The notes under the pieces were generated by a model, which made no database searches, was not told the origin of the DNA, and saw only the letters and a program-made list of their open reading frames with translations. From contig CM063264.1 of assembly GCA_032158295.1 (NCBI GenBank), positions 11,889,758 to 11,953,757 of the forward strand: a stretch of 64,000 nt of DNA, given 5' to 3'. The position numbers and the translations under genes were made by a program. Positions 1 through 12,332 of this stretch are shown here, in pieces. This DNA is from Pycnopodia helianthoides (taxonomy: Eukaryota > Echinodermata > Asteroidea > Forcipulatida > Asteriidae). The number at the start of each line of letters is the position of its first letter. The first letter of the stretch is position 1.

Positions 1-1319
1 TTGAGATTTAAGTGTAACATAGCGCGGCAAGCTCTGCCGTGCTATAGACGCACGACCACGTGACTTTGCACGTTTGCAGGCGATGCTCTGTGGGAATACG
101 CATGCGCAAAGCTTTTGAAAAATTCAGCTTCAAACGTTGAAATTGTCAAATTGTTTCCGACCCACTTTAATACCAGAAACGTGTATTGTTTATTGAGTAT
201 TATTCTCCTTGTTTTACCGTATAATCGTAGATGGGAATTTTCCTGCATTAGGTGGGAAACAACCTCTGACTGGAACTAACATTTATTTGTATATATTTAA
301 GAATTAAAGTAACCGATTTTGTGGTGAACGTTATCATTATGATTTTGCCTTTACTATTTGAGTGTCACAGCTCGAATTGCCATCAGGAAACATGACTCTT
401 TATAGCGGTTTTCCCTCTCCTCTCGTCTGCCGTTTTGAATCACATCCAAGCGGCAAACTAAAAATGTTTGTTGCCGATTTGTTTTAATTGCCGCACTTTC
501 TGCCGTGCGAAAATGATTTGATTTCGACAGTGTTGTAGTCGAGACCCCATAACCGTGCTGAGACCGAGACCAAGACCAAGACGGGGGGGGGGGGGGGGGC
601 AAGGGATGGGGGCAGCTCTCAAGACCTACAACACTGGAGTTCGTCACGGCAAAAGTGCGACGTTTGGCGCAGGTCTGAGATCTTCATGCAGTAAAACTAA
701 CTGCTTGTAAGGCCTGCGCTAAACGTCGCACTTTTGCCGAGCCGAACTCAAATGTTTTCAGTTCGATTCGACACGGCAAGAGCGCGACGTTTGTCACCGT
801 GTCGTGCCACTACCGTGTAGCACGGCAGGGCTTGCCGTGCTACACGGCAGTGCCGAACTTAAATAAAAGGTTTGCGCTAAACGTCGCTCTTTTGTCGAAT
901 TTAATTCCTAATTTTACAACTGTTTGAGTTCGACACGACAAACGTGCGACGTTTAGCGCAGGCCTAAGTTTGATTTTAAAAAAGGTTAGGGTCCAAGTAT
1001 TTTCTTTAAACAAAAACATGTTTTCAATTACATCTATTACAATAATAATTATTTTTTTAGTACACCAAGTGAGATAAAAGTACAATGAAATCTCTGCATT
1101 GATAAAGTTTATGTATATGACTCAATGCCTCGGCAGTGACTATGAACTACGGAGCTCTGAAAATGCCATCGATTGTCCGACGCTGTTTGTTTTTCCCGCA
1201 TATCGTGAATGCAATGCTTAAACAATGCTTTGCATACCTCGGTGTAAGAGTCAAACCAATGTGTCTTTATCATTGATGGAAAATATTGAATGTGATCAGA
1301 TTTTTATATAAGGTGATGA
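1..1319. repeat. Non-coding flank with nested inverted repeats
   Basis: No gene is supported here. The stretch holds several hairpin-forming sequences built from related words. A 15-bp stem with a 5-nt loop lies at 813-847. A pair of roughly 40-bp arms sits at 637-676 and 710-749, and diverged versions of the same arms recur at 862-898 and 929-966. The shared core is a GCGCTAAACGTCGCAC-type word. A long G run lies at about 583-599. The arms look like the ends of one or more fold-back elements, but I could not define a target duplication. Confidence 0.55.
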
Positions 1320-2060
1320 TTATTTACCTCGTTCGTACAAGTAACAATTCTCAACAAATATAACATCAGCAACGGCAGCTTTGACTTGGTTGGCATCATT
1401 TAGTTGACAAGTCATCTTCTTCCCATCTTGGATGATATTGAATGATTGACACCGCGGTTCAACTGTACACATACGGCCACATTCAATCGCTTGTCGCACT
1501 GGGTACGTCATGATCTCATGGTTGAGCAGACACAGTTGGGGTACGAGGTTGTAAGAGCTCGTTGTACGTGTACAGCTGTAGGCAAAAGCCTCCTTCTCAC
1601 AGGCTGTAAACTTCAAAGAACTGCAGTCACGGTCGCCCCATGAGCCGTGATACCTATCTACCATTCTAACACAGTGATGTTCAGCATCATTTGGCTCAGC
1701 TTCAGGTTCATACCAGTTCTTGTAAAGAGAATCTTTCTTGTCGCCAAGACACAACAGATGCCCAGTATTATCGATATCTGTACATCCAATCCACAACTCA
1801 ATGTCCTCTGTCATTTTGGCGCCAGATTCCACCATCTTCTTCCTCATTTCCCGCCAAACAAAGTCTTGTTCTTCTTGAGTGTTCATAACAGTTATGTGGG
1901 CTGAGATCTGGTCGCATGCCATCCACGCATCAACCCAGTTCATTTTATTGGGCATTAGAGTGTAACACGAGTCACGCCACTCCATCCACCCAGGTGGGCA
2001 AGCCATTGATAGTGTCACAGTAGCCAGATGTAACATCATGTGAATAACAACTGCCGCCAT
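1320..2060 (-). CDS. Secreted C-type lectin domain + PAN/apple domain protein (intronless)
   Basis: Predicted secreted protein of 246 aa. The ATG at 2060 is chosen because the open frame extends upstream only to a GTG, and the ATG has a good context (A at -3, G at +4). Residues 1-20 form a hydrophobic signal peptide. The C-type lectin domain covers about residues 21-155: it opens with the long-form cysteine pair CPPGWMEWRDSC, has WIGC, carries EPN (the motif that in this family usually goes with mannose-type sugar binding) and WGD where WND is usual, so calcium-site 2 is partly altered. A cysteine-rich PAN/apple-like domain (CLLNHE... to NCYLYE) fills about residues 175-244. The coding region is a single exon. 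The paralogue at 12333-13078 has the same order and length. The ligand is unknown; a role in recognition or innate immunity is inference. Confidence 0.82.
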   Translation of the reverse strand: MAAVVIHMMLHLATVTLSMACPPGWMEWRDSCYTLMPNKMNWVDAWMACDQISAHITVMNTQEEQDFVWREMRKKMVESGAKMTEDIELWIGCTDIDNTGHLLCLGDKKDSLYKNWYEPEAEPNDAEHHCVRMVDRYHGSWGDRDCSSLKFTACEKEAFAYSCTRTTSSYNLVPQLCLLNHEIMTYPVRQAIECGRMCTVEPRCQSFNIIQDGKKMTCQLNDANQVKAAVADVIFVENCYLYERGK

Positions 2061-3242
2061 TTTGAAATAATGCTGTGACAAAATGCGGTTATGTGATTTG
2101 CGGCTCACAAAGAAACCCTTTTTGAAATTTACCTTTTATGAAATATAGCGTTCTCTTTAAAACTTCTTATGTTTATAACCTTGTAGCTTTAGAAATTAAT
2201 TCAACATTTCAAAAAAAAAAGCATTTTACAAGAGGAACTTTGAGTAAAATGCTTCGCGAAAGAAAATTGCAGAAAACCACGATCGTCGATAACGCCGACT
2301 CTTCATCAGCTCATCAGGAGGAATTATGGCTCACAGCTCTCAACTGTGCTCCGTGGCGTTTCAGTTGCAAGGGGAAAAACTTTGTAATATTGAGGAGAAC
2401 GTGCGCTACTGTCGAATTGAAAGCCAATTCCTTCCAAGTGAATTGACAACATAATGAGTATTATTACAGTCAATGAAAAAAGCTGCCCAGTTCTTACACG
2501 CCTGAGCTTACTCAATGTTCATATTGTTGCACGTATATCTTTACGTCCTAATAAGTTCTCCTTATGAGGCTATTAAATTGAACCATTGTAGTGTTGGGTG
2601 GCCTTCCAGGATTTAAGTGACTCTAAAACTAAAATACTTTGATATTAAAGGGTTGTATCGTCATGATCAAAGAAAGGGAATTATGATCTCTCACCCAGTT
2701 ACCCAGTTGTTTATTTGGACATAACCAACAACATGACATACTGGGGGCCACTGTTTGGGACGCTATTTATCCCATTTGGTGATCTTTCTAGTATTTCCAT
2801 TAATGTTACAATGATGAGGCCTGGTAAACGATGGTATTTCTTGGCATGAAAAGTTGGAAGCTTGATAGTTTGAACCCCTGAATACAAGCTGAAAACACAA
2901 AATCCAAGATTGCCGCCGCATATGGCGGTCACTATGACTTCCCACAATGCATTTAATACTCAGTCACACTTTACTACCATTTATTTAGGGGGAAACAAAA
3001 GCAAGTGGACATTTTGTTGAAAAAGCCAAAACACAAACCATTAAAAAACATTAAAACTGGGTGTTACATAGCATCTGCTTGGTAGATCAAGTTGTTCTTT
3101 AAAGAGCGGCTCTATATAGGCCTACTATGATGCTCCTATTATTTTAGTTATTACCTTTTTATGGCCGAGAAGACATCGTGGATAAAGACAGGCACTGGTC
3201 TTACAGAACCAAAAATTCATTTGGAAACACATGCATTACCTG
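2061..3242. other. Non-coding interval upstream of the lectin
   Basis: No convincing gene. A TATA-like word (TATAAACA read on the minus strand) lies near 2171-2180, upstream of the minus-strand lectin, and could be part of its promoter, but this is weak. At 2646-2705 there is a fragment of the fold-back family that is complete at 63190-63385 (shared words around TCGTCATGATCAAAG and CTCTCACCCAGTTAC). Confidence 0.35.
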
Positions 3243-4104
3243 CAGGGTTCTGCCCAGGATTTTTTAGTGGCGGAAAAAAAGCCAGAGGAGGGGGCGGGGG
3301 GGTGCAGTAAAAAAAAAACAGGGTCAAAGGTCACTCATAAATATAAGATGAGGTCACAGCTAATAATACAATACATAGCCTAGCCTACCAGTAATTTGAT
3401 GCAAAATATATAATTTAAGGAAGTACACAATGCTAGACAGGGACTGTGCTTTGTGATATACAACTTCAGCAAGAAAAATTGTGTCAACTTGTTTTTCATT
3501 TCCACCCGTTATTTATGCCTTTAAGATCAAAAGTGTTGTTAGATCTTGGCCTCGATCGCGATCTTTCTTTTGTGTTGTCATGATCATTTAGCTGTTTCCA
3601 TGCTTGCGCAAGTTAGTTGCTGACAAAATTTCTCTCAGCGTCTGTTTGCTGCCACATCCCACAGTAAAGCAATTGTAAAAACTCCGGAGCCAGACTCTAT
3701 AGAACCAATAGCTGTACAGTATATTGCGTCTGTGTCTGGACTGTACATTGGCATATGTACATGTAGAATATCACGAAGCCAGACTTCACATACTTTTGAT
3801 GCATGGGTTTTAGGACGGTGGTTTTAGGTTTTATCTAACTCACCAAGTTGTGCGCACGTGCATATCGGTGTGTGGTGGTGGCAAAGTTGAGAGAAAACGA
3901 GCTGGATATCTTTAATTAAAAAAAACCTACATATTCAGTTAAATAATGAATACTTTGGAAAGGATTTAATTAGGCAATTAAGTTAATTCACAAAATTTGA
4001 AAATTTGTGGTTGTCGGAAAAAGAGAAAATTCCGTCAGTGGTGGTCGGGGAATCATGAGTGCCGGGCGGGTTTTCCGGCACCGACCACCGCGGGCAGAAC
4101 CCTG
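3243..4104. mobile_element. CAGGG...CCCTG non-autonomous DNA transposon
   Basis: The element starts CAGGGTTCTGCCC and ends GGGCAGAACCCTG, a perfect 13-bp terminal inverted repeat, 862 bp apart. Sub-terminal G-rich sequence at the left and the GGTGGTCGG/CCGACCACC pair near the right end add structure. There is no transposase frame. The CAGGG end is typical of hAT-like elements, but I found no matching 8-bp target duplication, so the superfamily is open. Confidence 0.6.
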
Positions 4105-7100
4105 AGTAAGGTATGCATTTTATATCTGTGTTACGATTGGTCTGCCCCAAAGTGACGTATTGTCAGAAACCAAGTGTCGATAGTCTGTACGTGCATAATG
4201 CATGTTCATGTATGTAATGTTGTTTTATTGACTGTGTCATAATGTGTGTAGACTGCGAATCTTCGTCCGTGTGAATAGGATGCGACGTCAAAGGTACATT
4301 TAGCAGCATCCTGCCAGATTCACGAGCCTCGAAGTGTGACGTCAGATGTTCAGGCTAAGGCGTTTATTTACATAAACACGGAGATTATACATGTACACAT
4401 GTAAAATGAATAGTTATTACACAGTGAATAAAACAACATTGCATGATGTAAGAACATTATGCACACGCTGCATGCAGACAATCGAAAGTGCAAGGGCTGA
4501 TAAATTACATCACATTGGACCAATCATAGCACAGGTATTTGGAAATCTTACGTCACGTTTATCCAATGAAATCATTGCATCCAATTAAATCACTGGGCCA
4601 GTAGACCAGTACCTAGCCTGTCTTTATCCGAAAGACAGGTACTGCATGTAGTCTAAGGCGTTTTGTAACTGGTTTTGTACGCTATCACCAATAGAGGGCG
4701 TTTACTCTTGTGCTATTGCATTTTTTTCTGAAATTTTAGCATGCAAAGTAACGAGATACCAAGACTACGAGCCTGTTGGAAACGTTTTGACCGCTTGTGT
4801 GTAGCAAGGACTGTGCGTTGTGTATACCATGATTGCATTGTGTTCTGCGTTTCGCGGCACATTCGAGTGAGTTTTTCGAGGGATAACCGAACCGTAAAAA
4901 TGTAAATGATACCGGACGATCGGTCGGGTAACCGTGTAACCGGAAAAAGGCTTAGCACCGTGTAGTGCATCGTCAAATGTACTGTGCATGTTTGTTGGGG
5001 TTGTACATCGTAATTGACGCGTAGATCGATGTACTGAAATCAAGCCGAGCTGCGGAATCGCTTTGCCTCTTAAAGAAATAAAATCACAAATCTGTTCAAA
5101 AATTTGCTTGCTGATTATGTACCTTTAACCATTTAGCCATCCTGGACCGCACAGCCGCCCAAAGCGGTACACTGTTACACGCTGTATGAGAATGATCGCT
5201 CACCAGCTTGCGAGTATTTTGGAGAAATAAAAGTAACATCAAAATGAACTAGGTCAAGTCAATAGCAATCAATTTTTTATTTCCCCCTTTCACAGTTGCC
5301 TTGCTAAAAAATGACATAATTGTGGCTCTCATCAACACCACGCTCATTTGTAACCAAAAATGTAATTTCTTTCATCATGATGATAGTTAAAAAAACTAAT
5401 CCCTTAGCAATAATAATGAGCTTGTTGTAAAAAGGAAAAGTGCGAGTTCATTATTGAACGGATAATGAGAAACAAGAGTATGTTTCCAAATTAAGCACAC
5501 AAATAATGTGTACTAATGAGTTTTTTTTAAACAAGTTAGACTAATGATGCACTTTGACTTGAGAAATTGAGAAAGTGTGACACATACTGTGTACTTATTA
5601 TTGAATAATGTCTTATATATTTAAGCAACGATTAATGTGTACCAAAGGTTTTGTACCTTAAAATATGTAAAAGTTCACAAAGTGTGTCACATGACAGTAA
5701 TTTGTGAGGAGATTTCGGGAGATACCCGAAGGGCCTAGAGGGTCATGGTTCAATGAGCCACCAGGAGAGTGTCAATTTATGTACTAACTTTACTAACATT
5801 AACAAATAAATTCCTCTAAATTATAATGTATTTAAACTCAATCGGTCCAATGCTGGCCCCTTCCCATGAAGTCTCATATTGTGTGTTTTTATTTTGGAGT
5901 CAAATAGAATGAAACAAGTTTTCATGCGTATGAGCGTAGCGAAGGAGCATGAAAGGAGCATTTTTTATGACAGGTAAACGTCTTCACAAAAGTAGTTGAG
6001 TATTGCACTAACAATAACCGCAATAAAATTTACCGGTAACCGTTAACGAGAGGCGGGTACTGTTCCCAGGGACATACAACTTCCCGAATTGAAAATAAAA
6101 TAGGCTGTAAAATATTAAATGACAATATTAACGATAAGGTCAAAAACATTGTTTTCGTAAATAGGCCTAAAAAGCCTTGGGTATTTTTAAAAATTTGAAC
6201 CACGATTCTAGCAATTTTCTGCAAGAGTCTTGATAACTAAAAGAAAATTCAGGAAACTCGGGCGGTGCAGGGACTATAGGGTTAAAGAGTCACATTCTCA
6301 GCCGTGTTGATTGTAAATGGTGAAGTTTGGGTGTGTATTTGCGTTAGCTTCGTACATACATATAGACAGGTCCAAATCAACTAACCATCGATGACTTTAC
6401 GAGTCCTTTGTCACGTGGTTTGTTTTACCTTGCGGTTTTCAGATTTTTGGCCGGGAGTGTTTCGGAGAAAATACATTTTTACCCTGTTTTATTGTGAGGT
6501 AAGGGACTCATATTAATTTGTTTCTGTTCCTTGTAGACTCCATCTGTTGGAAAAATATAAAAACTAAATATTTCAGAGAATCTTAGATTCGCTCTTTAAT
6601 TTTTTCTTCAAATATTTTGTTCTCATGTCCAGTTACAAATGCCTACAAGAACCACAACAGTCTGGTCTTGTTCAGTATAATGAAATGGGTACAAACCACT
6701 AATTAACCCTGCAATGCGTTGTATAATGCTCAGTAGTTAATGCTTGCCAGTATGCATGGTTTGGTAATCAGCCATTATGGACACATAAAATATTAAGCAC
6801 TGCTCAGTCATGAAAACAAAATTCAGCAGATTTTGCTAATAGGCCTATTGGAGCTTAGACGCTATGAAATAGGAGTATTTATCAAGAAAATTAACCCCTT
6901 CAAAGATAATAGGAAAGAGTACATTGAAGATGGATGAGAAATTCAATATTATTCCCTGAATTCAGACTCATTTGGTCGCTACTGTTCTAGCGATGTACTT
7001 TTAGATACTCCAAACTCCATGAAATATGGAATTTATAACTCCAGGGTTATCATATGGTGGAAATGCCATCATTTTAACATACGTTTCAAAAATGTGGACC

Positions 7101-9208
7101 CTACTTTTAGTCCTTTTTTGGGTCGTTTGTCTTTATCCTGGTGTAAAAAAAAACAAGAACTTTTATTTATTGAAGTTTGTTTTGTTTACTTTTCTTGTGC
7201 TGTTGATACTGTTCCCGGAATCTCCCTGAAATCTATAACTCCATTGGGTTACTGGTAGAATTGTTATCGATCACTTCAACAAGTTTCCTTGGATCCCAGC
7301 TTTGGACCCTTGTCAAAGTTGATTCTCAACCCTGCTTATAAAATAATTACATTCCTGAGAAATAATCTATTTCAAAGCACCAAATTGTTTATTATGAACA
7401 GGATGATGGTTAAATTAAAATTTGAATGAGTGAATTTTCAGCAAATATTCATTTGACAATGTGTATAATTGGGGGAAAATAAAGTATTCTAACCTTTTTT
7501 GGCGTTGGCAATTCTAGTTATTCTAAAGAAAAATATGTTCTTAAACTTGATAATATTCTTAATTACTTTTGCATCCATGACAAGATCACGATTGCTTCTA
7601 AAATAAAATCACATCAAACCAGTCCAATCTGTTAGATCCACTTCTTTTAGCATGTTGTGTTTATTGGCAATAAATGTAGCAAAAATAAAAAATGTCGACA
7701 TAATGTAAATCCAACAGATTCATAATGCCATGTTATGTGTCGTCCTTGCTTTGCCCTAACTTGTTTAAAAGAGTAGATGAAGTTGAAAAACTAAGCTTAG
7801 CAGATCAAGTTGTTCTTTAATTTTGTTGTTCAAATACTTTGTCCTCATGCCTAGTACCATAACGGTACCATAAAAACCATGTCTTGTAATAGTAATAATA
7901 ATAGTAAAAATTTATATAGCGCCAAATCCAACGAAAACAATACTCCATGGCGCTTACAGAGTAACATTTAAAAAAAAAAAAAAAAAAAAAAAAAACTATA
8001 GATAAACACAAGTCATTATCAGAACTGTATACAGTATATAACGAGCAAGGTTGCAAAGATATGAATCATTTATGTGTTATAATGCTCATCAGTGCTTGCC
8101 AATAAGCATGGTTTGGTTATCAGCCATTATGAACACAATGCGTTGCCTTGATAAAATATTGAGCACTGCTCAGTCATGAAAAGAAAGTCAGACCAAATTG
8201 CTTATCGGAGCTTAGAAACTATGAAAATAATTCTTAAATTTGGGTTAAAGAAACAGATGATTTTACTTGTGATGGAAATTTGTTCCATAGGCGTGGCACA
8301 GCATGTGAGAAAGATCGGTTTACCCATGAATGTTTGGATATGGGCTCAATAAGAAGGTTAGAATTGTAAGACCGGAATTTGCGAGGAGGATTGTCTGCCT
8401 ACCCCAAAGAAAAATAATAAGATTCCTTATTTTAGTGCTTCTTCAGAAAAAAAGAGTTTATAACTGAAACTGTATGGTTCTTGTTTTAGGTTTTTTCTCT
8501 CTCATTTTGATTCTAGTCTTGTAAATTGTTGGTCCAGTTAAAGTTTTGAGGTACAAGCCCCAGGGTCTTGTGGATTTCCCACCAAATTCGAGGTCAGGGC
8601 CTAATCCCTTTAGAGCTGCTTAGCAGAAAATATTGCTTAACAATTTTTGTTAAGTAGAAATGAGCAGGATACCAGTCACAAATTCTACATGTGACATGGT
8701 AGTTTGGCTGGTAACCTTATTCTGGTAAGCATAATTTTGTTGTGCTTAGCTACTTTTTGTGCTTAAGCAGCTCTATGAAATGGGGCCCTGGTTACTATAG
8801 TTACCGTTAAATAGATAATATTCTTTCAGATTGACCCCGTTACTCCTGACCCCCATCACTATTCAAAAAACGGCCTTTTCCTCTCTATGAATTAACAATT
8901 GCTGAGTTTTTAAGAAGGTCACAATTTTGTTGGTCGTATACATTCTGATGTGTTGTAATCATTTATGACTCAATGAAGCAGGACATTCAAGTACGCAATT
9001 GTTTTATGCTTCGCTGAAACTCGCATTATTAGTGGTTCTGCAATATACGGCTATTTAACAATTCACGGGCAGACGCAAAGAGTCGTGTAGAGTACCGCCC
9101 TTTAATTTTTAAGGAGGAAATGTTGGTGGATACCGTTGCTATGTAAAATACTTTTTTGTGACATCAAAGTTGGTGTTCGGCATGACGACGTTAAATCGAA
9201 AAGGAATT
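4105..9208. other. Gene-free interval with dispersed repeats
   Basis: No coding exon is supported in this 5 kb. It is mostly AT-rich. Two diverged copies of one dispersed repeat occur at about 6590-6870 and 7797-8230, sharing words around TCTTTAATTTT, GCATGGTTTGGT, CAGCCATTAT and GCACTGCTCAGTCATGAAAA. A TATAGCGCC...CATGGCGCTTA repeat followed by a long A run lies at about 7905-7997. Confidence 0.4.
8597..8788. mobile_element. GGGCCTAAT-type fold-back element (family A)
   Basis: An inverted repeat whose ends read GGGCCTAATC...TTTAGAGCTGCTTA and GCTTAAGCAGCTCTATGAAA...GGGCCC. The middle holds GGATACCAGTCACAAATT and GGCTGGTAACC, which recur in other copies of this family (62796-63004, with degenerate copies at about 30150-30325 and 34875-35093). 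Confidence 0.6.
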
Positions 9209-9454
9209 TGTAGGAACATTACACCGCTCAGTTCATCGCTCCGTGAGCGTTTTATTCATTTGTTGAATCTATATGATTTCATGCAAATGTGTAATCGGTT
9301 TTTGACTATTTTCTCGTGACCCAGATGGCCGATCGATCTCAAACTTCTACAGGTTTGTCAGTTTATGTATATGGTGGATCACATAAAGTGATTACACTGC
9401 CATCAACTGTTTTGTTAGCAAAAAACCAATTCTGTAATGTTCATTTAATTTAAA
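9209..9454. mobile_element. Fold-back element, family D (reverse orientation)
   Basis: Shares long stretches, in the opposite orientation, with 36137-36523: the words around ACTATTTTCTCGTGACCC, GGCCGATCGATCTCAAACTT and ACAGGTTTGTCAGTTTATGT. Its ends read AGGAACATTACA and CCAATTCTGTAATGTTC. It is non-coding. Confidence 0.5.
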
Positions 9455-9847
9455 AGTCAGATCAACTACAATATTTGGCTCAGGGTGGGTAGGCTAGTTT
9501 TGTAAAAATAAAGCCTTGAAAACGTTACCTTAAAGGAGACGTCATGTAACACTTGATGACGTCATCGTGACATGACCTAAATTTAGGATGTAACACATCC
9601 CAGCTTGAATACATGCAAGGTTTCAGATTGATTGCCCTTGTTGTTCTGTAATCATAGATCTTGTAAAACTCTAACTTTGTGGTGATGATTTTTCTACACG
9701 CACAGAAATTCAACGCTGAGTCGATGTGAGCTGAGGTTAAACTGTCAGATTTGTTCTCGACTTTACAGGGTTTTGGGATATTTTTAGTGGAAAGGTATTT
9801 ATATATGGGAATCAAAGTGTGTTAAATCAGTTTTAAACTAGTGTTTT

Positions 9848-9930
9848 AAACCCACCGAGGCCTGGTTCTTGATAATTTTACCTCGACTTCGTCTCGGTAA
9901 TATTAACAAGAACCAGGCCTCGGCGGGTTT
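9848..9930. repeat. 83-bp near-perfect palindrome
   Basis: The arms begin AAACCCACCGAGGCCTGG and end CCAGGCCTCGGCGGGTTT, and the centre (ACCTCGAC TTC GTCTCGGT) is also self-complementary, so almost the whole 83 bp folds into one hairpin. It is probably a miniature fold-back element, or a strong RNA hairpin if transcribed. Confidence 0.6.
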
Positions 9931-12223
9931 ATAGTTGCATGGGGTTGACTGCATGCAACATACAATATTAAAAATACTTGGCTATTTTATTCCGTGTTAA
10001 TAAAAATAGTTCGTTACAATATAAATTATTACGCAATTTTTCTGCTTGTTCGTTGTGCAAAACATTGTGCACTCCAAAGTTCCAAGCGCGGTCGTGAGAA
10101 ACGGTCGGAAATGGTTTCAAACAAAATTTACAACTAATTTATATCGATAATATAAATTTCTTCCCTTGAAATGTTTTTTTTAAATATCCAGGGTCGGTCG
10201 TATTTTTAGGGTCGGTATGGTTACGCCATACATAACAATTTTTCTTTAGGCCTAAGTATGGTTGAGCAGGTTGTTCTTTCCCGCCTGCGGTAGCCTTGAC
10301 CAAGGCGTTGGAGATTAATTTAGTCTTCATTTATTTATTTGTTTTCTTTGCGCCGCACAAAGGCCGCCAGAGCTAGCGTGCCTTGTTTGCGTGTCACTGC
10401 ATTGCATGCACTAGTATTGTCAGTACAGTTTTGTCACTGCACTGCATGCAGTATACAGTATTGTCATGCTATGCGCCCGCTCTGTGTGTGCGTACGTGTA
10501 TGCTGCGTGGCCTGACGGCCTCCGCATGCGGACAGTAATACGAGTGCGTATGACCTGCGCACAGTAGGCAACGATGGGTTTTACGGCGTCTTTTTCGGAC
10601 TGAAAACGGCGACTGCCTTGAGCAAAGCTAGGCCTGCGGGTATTTGAACGGGGAGTGGTTGTACCTTTGTTGCTTGTGTTTGCTTTCAAAAGGAAAACGT
10701 TTCATGATTGGTATGTAAAATCCCAATTCCAGACGATGAATGTAATGAGTGATACATTGGTATACTCAGGGTATTTGAACATGTTTGACATCGAAACATT
10801 ATTAATGATTGATTGTTGGTAAAGACTTTTTAAGAGGATAGTGAATTGCTGTTGGCAATTTCATTATAATCTGATCTCATAGAGGATAGTTTATTATTGA
10901 AATAACAATCAACTGAGTGGTGTAGGTGCACATTAATTTGTACATTTCATCTGAATGCAGACATTTCGGAAAGTATTGAAATGTGTTCGGCGTCCTTTTT
11001 AAATTCCGAATGGAAGGAAAAGGTATCGAGTTTATTTTCAATATCTATACTGTTCAATGAGGTCCATAATGGTCAACCGGCCCGAGGGTCAAATTTTTTT
11101 TATACAGAGAGACATGTCCAAATTACAGATCATTATTTCCGTTTGCAGACCTCAAAACGAGGCCAAGGAATATTTACTTTCACTTCATCCTTCCGGTTTC
11201 GACCGGAAGTTAAGATCACATGAGGTCACATTTTGTGTACAATTTGTACAATACTTCAAGAGCTTTCATATGGTGCAAAGATTATGTATGGTGGTAATTA
11301 TGATTCACCAGATAATGAGCTCTACAAATAATAAACATCGAATGAATGTCATCGATGACGTCATCACCTCTATATAACTTGCGGTTTCATCTACACAGTA
11401 AGATGTTAGTACCTGGTATAAGTTTAAAGTCTGAACCTTTTGGTTCATGAGATATGATGGGTTTTTGTTGCCAAGTACGAAATGTTAACTTCCGGTTCGA
11501 CCAAAACTTGCTGGAACTGTCCTTACTGGCTTTATTCAGCCACTCCGGTGAGGTATCTGATACAAATACTGGAATACTCTTCACAGATTTCGAGAAAGAA
11601 AACCCTCGATCGAATAATCAAATGCAACAGTCATCATGTACTTTACAACAACGTCACTTTCCTATGGTGGACGCCCAGTAGGGCCAATTTCATAGAGCTG
11701 CTAAGCACACAAATTTGCTTAGCATGAAATTTCTTCCTTGATAAAAACAGGGTTACCAACCAAATGTCCATGTGTTGCATATTGCTTGTTACTGGTATTC
11801 AGCTGTTTTTTGCTTATCCTGAAAATCACGTGGAAATTTGGTTGGTAACCCTGTTTTTATCAACGAAGAAATTTCATGCTAAGTAAATTGTGTGTGCTTA
11901 GCAGCTCTATGAAATTGGGCCCTGTTGGTTGATGTCTGGCGCCCACTAAAATATGTCACGTGACTTGGAGAGCGCATTCGGTCTATTACCATTACCTGTA
12001 ACTATAGTGTAATAGCCGTAGTCACGCTTGGGAGTTCGAATGTATACCATCACCCGGAAAGCCGGAAAGGCTGCCGTTTATGTGCCACATAGACTTCATG
12101 TTGTGATGTATGTTCCAACTGGTTATGAATGTATTGTGACGTCGTAGGTGTGGTCGGCCAGGCTCAAGTTTTAATTGAAAACTCACGACACGATTACTGA
12201 CATTGCGACCGTAACAAGCTCCA
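9931..12223. other. Intergenic interval upstream of the second lectin
   Basis: Apart from the long palindrome at 11681-11922 I see no gene. The short open frames here have no recognisable protein character. Confidence 0.35.
11681..11922. mobile_element. Long-armed palindrome of the GGGCC(C)AATTTCATAGAGC family
   Basis: A 242-bp inverted repeat with arms of about 95 bp. The left arm begins GGGCCAATTTCATAGAGCTG and includes AACAGGGTTACCAACCAAAT. The right arm mirrors it with ATTTGGTTGGTAACCCTGTT and ends CTCTATGAAATTGGGCCC. The arms are nearly identical, which suggests a young fold-back insertion. It shares its ends with 62796-63004 and 8597-8788. Confidence 0.7.
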
Positions 12224-12332
12224 ATGCCAGACAAGGGGAGTGAGACGTCAAGTGAGACAGACTGTGACTACGTGATTGCCCTAGACACATTTCTATCAAT
12301 CCAAACATTGAGAGCTCGTTATTTCCAGAAAA

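Noticed and set aside
2061..2108. Upstream extension of the first lectin to 2108
   Set aside because: The first codon there is GTG, not ATG, and the extra 16 residues would lengthen the signal peptide for no visible reason.
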